The notes below the pieces were generated by a model that did not search any database, was not told the origin of the DNA, and worked only from the letters and a program-made list of their open reading frames with translations. A DNA stretch of 64,000 nucleotides from JAVJUV01 sp047314965 (GTDB lineage Bacteria > Pseudomonadota > Alphaproteobacteria > Rhodobacterales > Rhodobacteraceae), in NCBI RefSeq assembly GCF_047314965.1, contig NZ_JBLBVK010000057.1:124001-188000 (forward strand). The letters run 5' to 3'. Made by a program: the position numbers and the translations under genes. Positions 7,795-16,801 of the stretch are shown one piece after another (positions within the stretch are counted from its first letter, which is position 1; each line of letters starts with the position of its first letter).

Positions 7795-9612
7795 ATGCGT
7801 TTCGACCCCCAGCCCAATTTCGACGCCAATGCCGCAGGCGGAAAGGATCTCGGCGATCTGCCCGAATGGGATCTTTCCGATCTCTACACCAGCCCCGATG
7901 CGCCCGAGTTCAAGCGCGACATGGAGTGGCTGGAGAAGGCCTGCGCCGACTTCGCGGCGACTTACGAGGGCAAGCTTGCCGGGTTGGATGCTAAGGGCAT
8001 GCTGGACTGTGTGCTGGCCTATGAGAAGATCGACATGATCGCCGGGCGGATCATGTCGTTCATCGGGCTTCGCTATTATCAGAACACCACCGATGCGGCG
8101 CGTGCCAAGGCGATGTCCGACGCGCAGGACAAGGTGACGGTCTTCACCACGCCGCTCGTGTTCTACTCGCTTGAAGTGAACCGGATCGAGGATGGCGTTC
8201 TGGAAGGCTGGTTCGCCGCGAATGCCGAACTGGCCCGCTACAAGCCGATCTTCGACAGGCTTCGCGCTATGCGGCCCTATCAGCTGTCGGACGAGCTGGA
8301 GAAGTTCCTGCATGACCAGTCGACGGTCGGCGCCGCGGCCTGGAACCGTTTGTTCGACGAAACAATCGCGGGTCTCGAGTTCGAGATCGACGGCGAGACG
8401 CGCGGGCTGGAAGCCACGCTGAACGACCTGACCGAGCAGGACCGTACCAAGCGCGAAGGCGCGGCGCGGGAACTGGCGCGTGTCTTCGGCGAGAACGTCA
8501 AGATCTTCGCCCGCGTGCACAACACTCTGGCGAAGGAAAAGGAGATCGAGGACCGCTGGCGCAAGATGCCGACGCCGCAGACCGGCCGGCACCTCTCGAA
8601 CCATGTGGAACCCGAGGTGGTCGAGGCGCTGCGGAACGCGGTGGTGAATGCCTATCCTAAGCTGTCGCACCGGTATTACGAATTGAAGCGCGGCTGGCTG
8701 GGCCTGGACCGGATGCAGGTCTGGGATCGCAATGCGCCCCTGCCGATGGAATCGGACCGCAGGATCGGATGGGACGAGGCGCGTGAAACCGTCCTTTCTG
8801 CCTATGGCGAGTTCGACCCGGAAATGGCGAAGCTGGCCGAGCCGTTCTTCGACAAGGGCTGGATCGATGCGCCCGTGAAACCCGGCAAGGCGCCGGGCGC
8901 CTTCGCGCATCCCACGGTGGCCGACGTGCATCCCTATGTGATGCTGAACTATCTTGGCAAACCGCGGGACGTGATGACGCTGGCCCATGAGCTGGGCCAT
9001 GGCGTGCACCAGCGTCTGGCGGCGGGGCAGGGCGAGTTGCTGGCCTCGACGCCCCTGACGCTGGCCGAGACCGCGAGCGTCTTCGGCGAGATGCTGACGT
9101 TCAAGCGCCTGCTGCGTAACGCGCCCTCGGCGAAGGAGAAGAAGGTGCTTCTGGCCGGCAAGGTCGAGGACATGATCAACACGGTGGTCCGGCAGATCGC
9201 GTTCTACGATTTCGAGTGCAAGCTGCACGATGCGCGGCGCGAGGGCGAGCTGACGCCGGACGACATCGGCGCGCTCTGGATGAGTGTGCAGGGCGAGAGC
9301 CTGGGACCGGCGTTCGACTTCATGGAGGGGTACGAAACCTTCTGGGCCTATATCCCGCATTTCGTGCATTCGCCCTTCTACGTCTATGCCTATGCCTTTG
9401 GCGACGGGCTGGTGAACGCGCTTTACGCCGCCTACGAGGAGGGCGATGCGGATTTCCAGGCGAAGTATTTCGAGATGCTGAAGGCGGGTGGCTCGAAGCA
9501 CCACAAGGAGCTTCTGGCACCCTTCGGTCTGGATGCAAGCGACCCGGCGTTCTGGGACAAGGGTCTTTCGATGATTTCGGGCTTCATCGACGAACTGGAG
9601 GCGCTGGAGTAG
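7795..9612 (+). CDS. pepF: M3 family oligoendopeptidase F
   Basis: A 605-residue M3 metallopeptidase, the usual length for the alphaproteobacterial PepF branch. The zinc motif HELGH occupies residues 398-402 (LAHELGHGVHQ), with the downstream family glutamate in the ETASVFGE segment. There is no signal peptide, so it is cytoplasmic, and it is expected to cleave oligopeptides of roughly 5-20 residues. A GGAGG ribosome site precedes ATG 7795. The M19 dipeptidase lies 48 bases downstream, so the two may be cotranscribed for peptide turnover. Confidence 0.93.
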   Translation: MRFDPQPNFDANAAGGKDLGDLPEWDLSDLYTSPDAPEFKRDMEWLEKACADFAATYEGKLAGLDAKGMLDCVLAYEKIDMIAGRIMSFIGLRYYQNTTDAARAKAMSDAQDKVTVFTTPLVFYSLEVNRIEDGVLEGWFAANAELARYKPIFDRLRAMRPYQLSDELEKFLHDQSTVGAAAWNRLFDETIAGLEFEIDGETRGLEATLNDLTEQDRTKREGAARELARVFGENVKIFARVHNTLAKEKEIEDRWRKMPTPQTGRHLSNHVEPEVVEALRNAVVNAYPKLSHRYYELKRGWLGLDRMQVWDRNAPLPMESDRRIGWDEARETVLSAYGEFDPEMAKLAEPFFDKGWIDAPVKPGKAPGAFAHPTVADVHPYVMLNYLGKPRDVMTLAHELGHGVHQRLAAGQGELLASTPLTLAETASVFGEMLTFKRLLRNAPSAKEKKVLLAGKVEDMINTVVRQIAFYDFECKLHDARREGELTPDDIGALWMSVQGESLGPAFDFMEGYETFWAYIPHFVHSPFYVYAYAFGDGLVNALYAAYEEGDADFQAKYFEMLKAGGSKHHKELLAPFGLDASDPAFWDKGLSMISGFIDELEALE

Positions 9613-9660
9613 GCTTGGCGCGGCAACACGCGCGGAGGAGGCCGCGCGACGGGGGGATGG

Positions 9661-10824
9661 ATGCGACGCTTCGCGTTGGCAGCGCTATTGCTTTTGAGCC
9701 TGTGCCTTGTGGCGTTCTTCGCCCTGGCGCCGGGTATTGCGGAGCGATCGCAGAACGTCGTCAGGGCGCATGAACCGGCGCAGGTCTCCGTTGAGGCCCG
9801 GGCGCTTCATGATGACCTTCTGATCGGCGACTGGCATGCTGACAGTCTTCTCTGGAAGCGCAGCATCCTGAAGCGGGCTGACCGTGGGCATGTCGATCTG
9901 CCGCGCCTGATCGAAGGGAACGTCGCGCTTCAGGTCTTCACTGCCGTGACCAGATCGCCCCGCGGCCTGAACTACGAAACGAACGCGGCGGATGCACCGG
10001 ACGACATCACGCTTCTGGCGATGGGTCAGCTATGGCCGGTTCGTACATGGTCAAGCCTTGCCGAGCGCGCGCTCTACCAGGCGCAAAAACTCCAGGATGC
10101 CGCCGATGGAAGCGATGGCCGTCTTCGCGTGATCCGGAGCGGTGCGGATCTCGACACGCTGCTGGCCGACCGGGCTGCGGACCGGACGGTTGTCGGCGGG
10201 ATCTTCGGTATCGAGGGGGGGCATGCGCTGGAAGGCAACATAGAGAACCTGGACCGGCTTGAGGCGGCGGGTCTGCGACTGGTCGGACTGCAGCATTTCT
10301 TCGACAACGATCTCGGCGGCTCGCTGCATGGCGAAGACGAGTCCGGGCTGACGGACTTTGGCCGGCTTGTCGTTCTGGAGGTTGTCCGGAGGAACATGGT
10401 GCTGGATCTTGCGCATTCGAGCCCGCAGGTGGTGCGTGACGTTCTGGCCCTGACCAACATCCCTCTTGTCGTCAGCCACACCGGTATCCACTCGCACTGT
10501 CCGACACCGCGGAACTTTGCCGATCCGCTGATGCAGGATATTGCCCGCAGGGGCGGGGTGATCGGCATCGGTTACTGGGCTAGCGTCACCTGCGATGACA
10601 GTCCCGCCGGGATTGCCGCTGCGATCAAGGCCGCTATTGCACTTGTGGGTGAGGACCACGTCTCGCTCGGGTCGGATTTCGACGGCACTGTGACGACCAG
10701 TTTCGACACCTCGGAGCTGGCAGGTCTGACGCAAGCCATGCTCGACGCCGGGTTGAGCGAGCGGCAAATCCGCAAGATCGCAGGGGAGAATATGGTTCGC
10801 GTGCTGAAGGCGCGATTGCCCTAG
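9661..10824 (+). CDS. Membrane dipeptidase, M19 (renal dipeptidase) family
   Basis: A 387-residue protein with an N-terminal hydrophobic segment (residues 5-25) that should anchor or export it. Peptidase M19 metal ligands are recognisable: H-x-D in GDWHADSL, the bridging glutamate in GIEGGHAL, and later histidines in AHSSPQVV and SHTGIHS. The family hydrolyses dipeptides, including D-amino-acid-containing ones, with two zinc ions. With the oligoendopeptidase immediately upstream, it fits a peptide-degradation pair, one enzyme cytoplasmic and one periplasmic. Confidence 0.9.
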   Translation: MRRFALAALLLLSLCLVAFFALAPGIAERSQNVVRAHEPAQVSVEARALHDDLLIGDWHADSLLWKRSILKRADRGHVDLPRLIEGNVALQVFTAVTRSPRGLNYETNAADAPDDITLLAMGQLWPVRTWSSLAERALYQAQKLQDAADGSDGRLRVIRSGADLDTLLADRAADRTVVGGIFGIEGGHALEGNIENLDRLEAAGLRLVGLQHFFDNDLGGSLHGEDESGLTDFGRLVVLEVVRRNMVLDLAHSSPQVVRDVLALTNIPLVVSHTGIHSHCPTPRNFADPLMQDIARRGGVIGIGYWASVTCDDSPAGIAAAIKAAIALVGEDHVSLGSDFDGTVTTSFDTSELAGLTQAMLDAGLSERQIRKIAGENMVRVLKARLP

Positions 10825-10841
10825 ACCGGGTCTCCTGCGGG

Positions 10842-11645
10842 TCAGCCGCCAGACTTTCCTGTGGCCCTGAAGACCGAACTTGCGGTGAACAGCAAAGCCG
10901 CCACGCAGACAATGCTGGGTCCCGCCGGGGTGTCGAGTTCCCAGGCCAGCCACAGTCCGCCCAATGCCGAGAGAGCGCCGATCCCCGCCGCGATGGAGGC
11001 CATCCGCTCGGGCGTCTCGGCCAGCGGGCGCGCGGCGGCGGCTGGGATGATCAACAGCGCTGCGATCAGCAGTGCCCCGACGACCTTGATCGCCACAGCA
11101 ACAACGATCGCAAGAGCGAGGGTCAGGATCATTTGCTCGCGGCGCGCGTCGACGCCCGCTGCGCGCGCCAACTCGGCGTTGAGCGTCGAAAGAAGCAGCG
11201 CCGACCACCGCCAGACCAGAAGACCCACCACAAGGGCGGCGCCGGTCCAGATCACCAGAAGATCGGTCTGGCTGACCGCCAGGATGTCGCCGAAGAGAAA
11301 CGCCATCAGATCCACGCGCACATTGGTCAGGAACGAGACTGCCACCAATCCGAAGGCAAGCGAGGAATGGGCAAGGACTCCAAGCGCGGTGTCCACCGCG
11401 AGGCCCCGATGGGACAGAACGGTCACTGCCACGCCCATCACCAGCGCCATAACCAGCGCGCCGGCGAAGACCGGCATCGACAGGGCCAGCGCGATCGCGA
11501 CACCAAGGATCGCGGCATGGGCCGTGGCGTCGCCGAAATAGGCCATGCGCCGCCAGACCACGAAACACCCCAGTGGCGCGGCGGCCAGCGCAACGCCCAG
11601 CCCTGCAAGTGCCGCGCGGATGAGGAACGAGTCGAGAAGGTCCAT
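10842..11645 (-). CDS. znuB: Zinc ABC transporter permease ZnuB
   Basis: A 267-residue ABC-3 family permease with about eight hydrophobic segments. The N-terminal region (FVVWRRMAYFGDATAHAAILG) is the hallmark of ZnuB/MntB-type permeases. Its ATG shares one base with the znuC stop (TGATG), so translation is coupled. It completes the ATPase, Zur and periplasmic-protein set for high-affinity Zn(II) uptake. It lacks its own promoter and should follow zur-znuC control. Confidence 0.93.
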   Translation of the reverse strand: MDLLDSFLIRAALAGLGVALAAAPLGCFVVWRRMAYFGDATAHAAILGVAIALALSMPVFAGALVMALVMGVAVTVLSHRGLAVDTALGVLAHSSLAFGLVAVSFLTNVRVDLMAFLFGDILAVSQTDLLVIWTGAALVVGLLVWRWSALLLSTLNAELARAAGVDARREQMILTLALAIVVAVAIKVVGALLIAALLIIPAAAARPLAETPERMASIAAGIGALSALGGLWLAWELDTPAGPSIVCVAALLFTASSVFRATGKSGG

Positions 11646-12397
11646 CAGTGGTGCTCGTGGTCGTGGGCGTGGTCGTGATGGTGCGCATGGTCATGCGCGT
11701 GGTCGTGCTCGTGCCGGTAAAGCGCCAGCGTGCCCCGCGTGCCGGTGCCGAACAACGCGCGATACTCCGGGGCCGATGCGACGTGTTCCGGCGCGCCTTC
11801 ACAGCAGATGTGGCCGTTCAGGCAGATCACCCGGTCGCTGGCGGCCATCACGACGTGCAGTTCGTGGCTGACCATCAGGATCGCCGCGCCGGTGTCGCGC
11901 CGGACGGCTTCAATCTCTTCGTAGAAGGCCGCGGAACCGGGCTGGTCGAGACCCTGTGTCGCCTCGTCGAGGATCAGAAGCTGCGGTTTGTCCAGAAGCG
12001 CCCGGGCCAGCAGTGCCCGCTGGAACTGCCCCCCGGAGAGCGCCGACATCTGCCGGCCGCCCAGATCAGAGGCTCCGGCGCGGTCAAGGGCGGCATCCCG
12101 TTCTGCCTTGCTGACCGGTTTCGGCAGGTTGAGGAACCGGTCCACGGTCAACGGCAGGGTCTGGTCGATATGCAGCTTCTGGGGAACATAGCCGATCTTC
12201 AGCCCCGGCGCCCGCATCACCTGACCCGTCGCGGGCTCGACCGCTCCGAGAATCGCCTTCAGCAGGCTGGACTTTCCCGACCCGTTCGGGCCGACGATCG
12301 TGACGATCTCGCCCGGATCGATGCTGAAATTCACGCCGGAGAGCACCGTCTTTCCAAGGTAGGCGACGGACAGGTTCCTGACCTCGACCAAGCTCAT
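11645..12397 (-). CDS. znuC: Zinc ABC transporter ATP-binding protein ZnuC with His-rich tail
   Basis: A 250-residue ATPase. Walker A GPNGSGKS lies at residues 36-43, the signature reads LSGGQ and Walker B LLILDEA. ATG 12397 overlaps the zur stop (ATGA); the frame extends ten codons further upstream but only inside zur. The last ~20 residues are an Asp/His-rich tail with more than ten histidines, which probably binds or senses zinc at the cytoplasmic face. The tail and the zur neighbour make zinc the most likely substrate. Confidence 0.94.
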   Translation of the reverse strand: MSLVEVRNLSVAYLGKTVLSGVNFSIDPGEIVTIVGPNGSGKSSLLKAILGAVEPATGQVMRAPGLKIGYVPQKLHIDQTLPLTVDRFLNLPKPVSKAERDAALDRAGASDLGGRQMSALSGGQFQRALLARALLDKPQLLILDEATQGLDQPGSAAFYEEIEAVRRDTGAAILMVSHELHVVMAASDRVICLNGHICCEGAPEHVASAPEYRALFGTGTRGTLALYRHEHDHAHDHAHHHDHAHDHEHH

Positions 12398-12876
12398 GAT
12401 CTGCCCTCTCTCTGGCAATCCGGGCAAAGCCCGACCGCTTCGACAACTGCGCGTTCGATCTTGAACCCGGCCTGGCGCGCGGCTTCGCCCAGCCTGCCTT
12501 TCCGGGCGTCCGACGGGGCCTCGGCCACGCGGTCGCAGGTGCGGCAGATAAGGAAGGCGGGCGCGTGATCCTCGCCCGGATGCGCGCAGGCCACGAAGGC
12601 GTTCAGTCGCTCGATCCGATGCACGAAGCCCTGTCTGGCAAGAAAATCAAGCGCCCGGTAGGCGACGGGCGGCTGCGAGCCAAGCCCTTCGTCCCTCAGG
12701 ATGTCCAGGATCTCATAGGCGCCCATCGCGCGATGCCGTTCCAGCAGGATTTCCAGCACCCTCCGGCGCACCGGCGTCATCTGGACCCCAGCCGTCCGGC
12801 AATGCTCTTCGGCGGCGGCGATGCCGTCTGCGATGCAGTGCGCATGATCGTGAGTGTCGAAGCCGATCGGGTCCAT
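12394..12876 (-). CDS. zur: Zinc uptake regulator Zur (Fur family)
   Basis: A 160-residue Fur-family repressor: a winged helix (about residues 30-90, TPVRRRVLEILL onward) followed by a dimerisation domain. The structural zinc site is C111-x2-C114 with C151-x2-C154. Histidines near the N-terminus (D-x-HDHAHC) are also notable. It heads the zur-znuC-znuB operon and is divergent from znuA. A palindrome in the shared 87-bp region (12907-12931) is the obvious autoregulatory operator. Zn(II)-loaded Zur would shut both directions. Confidence 0.93.
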   Translation of the reverse strand: MDPIGFDTHDHAHCIADGIAAAEEHCRTAGVQMTPVRRRVLEILLERHRAMGAYEILDILRDEGLGSQPPVAYRALDFLARQGFVHRIERLNAFVACAHPGEDHAPAFLICRTCDRVAEAPSDARKGRLGEAARQAGFKIERAVVEAVGLCPDCQREGRS

Positions 12877-12906
12877 AAAGTTCTGTCCGGGTGAAGCTTG
12901 GATATT

Positions 12907-12931
12907 GATATGTTATACTATAACGTTTATC
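12907..12931. promoter_or_regulatory. Putative Zur operator between zur and znuA
   Basis: GTTATACTATAAC (12912-12924) is an inverted repeat around one central base, in an AT-rich stretch bounded by GATAT and TTATC. It resembles alphaproteobacterial Zur boxes built on GTTATA/TATAAC. It sits 30-50 bases from both divergent starts, where it could block both promoters. Confidence 0.75.
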
Positions 12932-12963
12932 AAGCGCGCCGTTGCCTCACCGATGAGATTCCC

Positions 12964-13872
12964 ATGCGCCTTTTTCTCGCTCTTCTCCTTTCCGCTCTGT
13001 CCGGTCCCGCACTTGCCGAGGTTCCGAAGGTCGCGACCGATATTCCGCCTGTCCACGGTCTGGTGTCGCGGGTCATGTCGGGTCTTGGGACACCTGCTTT
13101 GGTGGTGCCGCCTGCGGCGTCTGCGCATAGTCACGATCTGCGTCCTTCGGAAGCTGCCGCGCTGGAGCAGGCCGACGCCGTCTTCTGGGTCGGCGAGGCG
13201 CTGTCTCCATGGCTCTTGCGGCCCGTCGAGACACTGGCTTCGGATGCGACGGTGGTCGAACTCCTCGATACCGAGGGCACGGCGCTGCTGCCTTTCCGTG
13301 AAGCTGAGGAATTCGGTGCTGATCACTCCGGGCATGACCACGATCACGGACACGGTCACGACGACATCGACCCGCACGCGTGGCTCGATCCTGCCAATGC
13401 ACAGCACTGGCTGGAGGTGATCGCGGGCGTCCTGTCAGATCTCGATCCCGATAATGCCGGAACCTACCGGGCGAATGCCGAGGCCGGCCGTGCCGAAATC
13501 GACGAAGCCTTTCAGAAGCTTCAGGAGCAACTGAAGGGAGCGGACGGCATTCGCTACCTCGTGTTTCATGACGCCTATCAGTACTTCGAGGCCCGATTCG
13601 GGCTGGAACCGGTCGGGGCCGTCACCTTGGGAGACGCTGCTGCCCCCGGTCCGGCGCGAATCGCCAAACTGCAGGAACAATTGATACGATCCGGTACATT
13701 TTGTTTGCTGACGGAGCCGCAGGAAAACAGCCAGTTGATTGGCGTGTTGTCGAACGGCGGGGCCATGAAGATCGTGGAAATCGATCCGCTGGGAACCGGC
13801 GTATTGGCTGAAGCCCCTTTTTATCCTGCATTTCTGGCCTCTTTGGGGAACAGTTTCGACGCTTGTCGCTGA
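12964..13872 (+). CDS. znuA: Zinc ABC transporter substrate-binding protein ZnuA
   Basis: A 302-residue cluster A-I binding protein. ATG 12964 gives a clean signal peptide (MRLFLALLLSALSGPALA), so this start is preferred over the in-frame ATG at 12898. A His/Asp-rich loop (around residues 122-135, HSGHDHDHGHGHDD) and the following DPHAWLDP motif are ZnuA hallmarks. The protein delivers periplasmic Zn(II) to ZnuBC. It is transcribed away from zur-znuC-znuB from the shared, Zur-box-containing region. Confidence 0.95.
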   Translation: MRLFLALLLSALSGPALAEVPKVATDIPPVHGLVSRVMSGLGTPALVVPPAASAHSHDLRPSEAAALEQADAVFWVGEALSPWLLRPVETLASDATVVELLDTEGTALLPFREAEEFGADHSGHDHDHGHGHDDIDPHAWLDPANAQHWLEVIAGVLSDLDPDNAGTYRANAEAGRAEIDEAFQKLQEQLKGADGIRYLVFHDAYQYFEARFGLEPVGAVTLGDAAAPGPARIAKLQEQLIRSGTFCLLTEPQENSQLIGVLSNGGAMKIVEIDPLGTGVLAEAPFYPAFLASLGNSFDACR

Positions 13873-13998
13873 TGATACCGCCCCGTGTCGGGACGTCACG
13901 GATATGCGACACGGCCACGCGGGATGTTCGCACTTGTTGACGCAATCTGCGCAACTTGCCACATTTCCGCCATAAAGTTCCCTGGGGGTGGGTAAACG

Positions 13999-14880
13999 GT
14001 GTCTTCTTCGCGCTTGACGATCTTGCCGCAGCCGTATGCGGACAAACCTGCTGTGTCGCGGGTTTTTGCGGTTGATCCCGAACTGCCGCCCGTAGACGTG
14101 ACATCCGTCAGCCGGATGGCGCAGGGTGGCCGTTGGCGCACCGAGGCCATGCGCAGCTATGACCGGCCGGTCCTGCTTTGGGTGACAAGAGGCCAGGGTC
14201 GACTGACGATCGCCGGCCGCACCTGCGGTTATGGTCCGCACAATCTTGTCTTCCTGCCGCCAAGGACGATGCATGGCTTTTCGACCATGGGCCCGGTTCT
14301 TGGATCTCTGGTCTTCCTGCCCGACGATCCCATGTTCGACTGGCCGGTCGAGGCTTTGCACCTGCGCCTGAACGACGTGCAGAGGCAGCGCGAACTGACC
14401 GCCATGATCGATGCCATGTCGCGCGAACGCGACAGCGGATGCGACCGTTCGAACATGGCTCTCTATCACCATGCAGGGCTCTTGTCGGTGTGGGTATCGC
14501 GCACTGCCGATCAACTGGCAGGCACGCAACCGCCGTCGCCCGGAACGCGCCTGGACACCCCGGCGCACAGGCTGGCTGAGGCCTTCACGGCGCTGGTCGA
14601 GCGCGATTTCCGCAAGGTCGAGGGTGTTCAGCACTACGCGCATCTGCTGGGTGTTACGCCGACGCATCTTTCGCGTGTGTGCCGGAAGGTTGCGGGCGTG
14701 CCCGCGCTGGAAATCCTGACCGACCGCCGGCATTTCGAGGCGCGCCGGTTGCTCAAGGATACGCGGATTCCGATTTCCGACATCGCCCGACAAAGCGGGT
14801 TCGCTTCGGCGGCCTACTTCACCCGGGCCTTCAGGGCGCGCACAGGCCAATCTCCTTCGGAGTTCCGCTCGGCGCATTGA
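13999..14880 (+). CDS. AraC family transcriptional regulator
   Basis: A 293-residue regulator with an N-terminal cupin-like effector domain (about residues 40-150) and a C-terminal double helix-turn-helix (about 195-290). The second helix region reads ISDIARQSGFASAAYFTRAFRARTG, the typical AraC signature. The start is GTG 13999 behind a G-rich stretch. It lies 204 bp upstream of, and in line with, a complete oligopeptide-type ABC importer, which I infer it controls. A GACAT-CA-ATGTC inverted repeat (14908-14919) between them is a possible binding site. The effector is unknown. Confidence 0.9.
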   Translation: MSSSRLTILPQPYADKPAVSRVFAVDPELPPVDVTSVSRMAQGGRWRTEAMRSYDRPVLLWVTRGQGRLTIAGRTCGYGPHNLVFLPPRTMHGFSTMGPVLGSLVFLPDDPMFDWPVEALHLRLNDVQRQRELTAMIDAMSRERDSGCDRSNMALYHHAGLLSVWVSRTADQLAGTQPPSPGTRLDTPAHRLAEAFTALVERDFRKVEGVQHYAHLLGVTPTHLSRVCRKVAGVPALEILTDRRHFEARRLLKDTRIPISDIARQSGFASAAYFTRAFRARTGQSPSEFRSAH

Positions 14881-15084
14881 TCCCCGTGGCCCGTGTCGTT
14901 TTCCGGTGACATCAATGTCGCAAATGTTACACTTGATGCCGGAACCGGTTGTTGACCGCTTTTCGATCCCATGCGGAAATGCGCCGGTGAGGGAATGAAA
15001 TTCCCCCCGCCGAAAAACAAAACGGTCTGGCGACCTGACACTTTCGTGCGTTGCCCAAAAACAGACCATCAGGGAGTGACGAAA

Positions 15085-16743
15085 ATGAAACCGAACACGA
15101 CTCGCCGCGCGACTTTCCATCGTGCGGCCCTTATGCACGCGGACGAGTACCGCGAGGGCAAGATCAGCCGCCGCGAGTTCCTGACCCGCGCTACTGCGCT
15201 CGGCGTCACGGCGACCGCCGCCTACGGACTGATCGGCGCAACGGCACCCGCCGAAGCGGCCGGCCATGCCCAGACGGGTGGAACGCTGCGCATCCAGACC
15301 CTGGTCAAGGCAATGAAGGAGCCGCGCTCCTATGACTGGTCCGAGGTCGGCAACCAAAGCCGGGGAATCCTGGAATACCTCGTGGAGTACAATGCAGACG
15401 GCACGTTCCGCGGAATGCTGCTGGAAAGCTGGACGGTGAACGACGACGCCACCGAGTACGTTCTGAATGTCCGCAAGGGCGTGAAATGGCACGACGGCTC
15501 GGATTTCACGGCTGCCGATGTGGTACGCAACATCGAGGGATGGTGCGATGCGAGCGTCGAGACGAACTCGATGGCCTCGCGGATGGGCGCCCTCAGCCAG
15601 GATGGCAAGGCGCGCCCGGGCGCGATCACGTCAAGTGACGACCACACGGTTGTCCTCAGCCTGAGCCAGCCGGACATCGCGATCATCGCCAACATGTCGG
15701 ACTATCCGGCCGCCATCGCGCACAAGGATCACGACTCCGAGGCGCCCTATGAGACTTGGATCGGAACCGGCCCGTACAAGGGTGTGACGCTTGAAGTCGG
15801 GATCCAGTGCGTCATGGAGCGGGCCGACCAGCCATGGTGGGGAACCGAAGTCTATGGTGGCCCGTATCTCGACCGGATCGAGATGATCGACTATGGCAAC
15901 GATCCCGCCTCGTGGGTGGCCGCCGCCGACGCCGAAGAAGTGGACATGTTCTATGAGACGGTCGGTGATTTCATCGACATCATGGACAGCATCGGCTGGA
16001 CCAAGACCGAAGCCGTGACTGCGGCGACGCTCGTCTTCCGCCCGAACCAGGTGGCGGAAGTCGGTGGGAAGGTCGTCTACGGCGATGCCCGCACCCGCCG
16101 CGCTCTGGCGATGGCGGTCGACAACGCCGTCTGCCTCGAACTTGGCTACTCGAACCGCGGCACCGTCGCGGAAAACCATCACGTTTGCCCGATCCACCCG
16201 GCCTATGCCGATATCGGCGCGCCGACCTACGATCCTGCAGGCGCCAAGGCGCTCATGGAAGAGGCCGGCATGGGCGACTTCGAGCACGAACTGATCACGG
16301 TTGACGACGACTTCGAGCGGAACACGGGCGACGCGGTCGCGGCACAGCTTCGGGACGCCGGCATTCCGGTCAAGCGCACGGTCCTTCCCGGCGCCACGTT
16401 CTGGAACGACTGGACCAAGTACCCGTTCTCGGCGACCACCTGGAACCACCGTCCGCTGGACGTCCAGGTTCTGTCCCTTGCCTATCGCTCGGGCGAGGCG
16501 TGGAACGAAAGCGCGTTCGCCAACGCCGAGTTCGATGCGCTGATCAACGAGGCTCTGGCGATTGCCGATGCCGATGCGCGTCGCGAAGTGATGGCGAAGG
16601 TCGAGCAGATCATGCGCGACGAGGGCGTCATCATCCAACCCTACTGGCGGTCGCTCTACAACCACCACCGGCCGGACGTGGTCGGCGCCGATAAACACCC
16701 GGCGCACGAGTTCCACTTCTACAAGTTCGGCTTCGCCGCCTGA
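15085..16743 (+). CDS. ABC transporter substrate-binding protein, family 5, Tat-exported
   Basis: A 552-residue family 5 (peptide/nickel/opine) solute-binding protein. ATG 15085 follows an AGGGAG ribosome site. The N-terminus carries a twin-arginine signal (SRREFLTRA, arginines 29-30, then a hydrophobic stretch ending near AEAA), so it is exported folded. Family features include the motif YVLNVRKGVKWHDGSDFTA. It is first in an importer operon with two permeases and a fused ATPase. The ligand is not deducible; dipeptides, oligopeptides or opine-like compounds are options. Confidence 0.92.
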   Translation: MKPNTTRRATFHRAALMHADEYREGKISRREFLTRATALGVTATAAYGLIGATAPAEAAGHAQTGGTLRIQTLVKAMKEPRSYDWSEVGNQSRGILEYLVEYNADGTFRGMLLESWTVNDDATEYVLNVRKGVKWHDGSDFTAADVVRNIEGWCDASVETNSMASRMGALSQDGKARPGAITSSDDHTVVLSLSQPDIAIIANMSDYPAAIAHKDHDSEAPYETWIGTGPYKGVTLEVGIQCVMERADQPWWGTEVYGGPYLDRIEMIDYGNDPASWVAAADAEEVDMFYETVGDFIDIMDSIGWTKTEAVTAATLVFRPNQVAEVGGKVVYGDARTRRALAMAVDNAVCLELGYSNRGTVAENHHVCPIHPAYADIGAPTYDPAGAKALMEEAGMGDFEHELITVDDDFERNTGDAVAAQLRDAGIPVKRTVLPGATFWNDWTKYPFSATTWNHRPLDVQVLSLAYRSGEAWNESAFANAEFDALINEALAIADADARREVMAKVEQIMRDEGVIIQPYWRSLYNHHRPDVVGADKHPAHEFHFYKFGFAA

Positions 16744-16752
16744 TCCGACAAG

Positions 16753-16780
16753 CCGGGGGCCGCGCTGCAGCGGCCCCCGG
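16753..16780 (+). terminator. Strong intra-operon hairpin between binding protein and permease
   Basis: A perfect 11-bp inverted repeat, CCGGGGGCCGC and GCGGCCCCCGG, with loop GCTGCA and no T-run. Such stems after binding-protein genes usually stabilise the upstream mRNA or cause partial termination, giving excess binding protein over permease. Confidence 0.6.
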
Positions 16781-16801
16781 GCATGACAGGAGGGCAGCCA
16801 A

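Noticed and set aside
7441..9504. Long leftward open frame (about 690 codons) across the M3 peptidase and ligase end
   Set aside because: The peptidase HELGH motif and ribosome site support the plus strand; the opposite frame is His/Arg-rich without a fold.
13321..13380. His-codon repeat in znuA as a tandem DNA repeat
   Set aside because: It is the protein-level His/Asp loop expected in ZnuA; codons vary and no DNA-level repeat unit stands out.
13435..15492. Long leftward open frame (about 680 codons) across znuA end, AraC gene and importer start
   Set aside because: It spans three clear rightward genes and two intergenic gaps, which no real gene would do.
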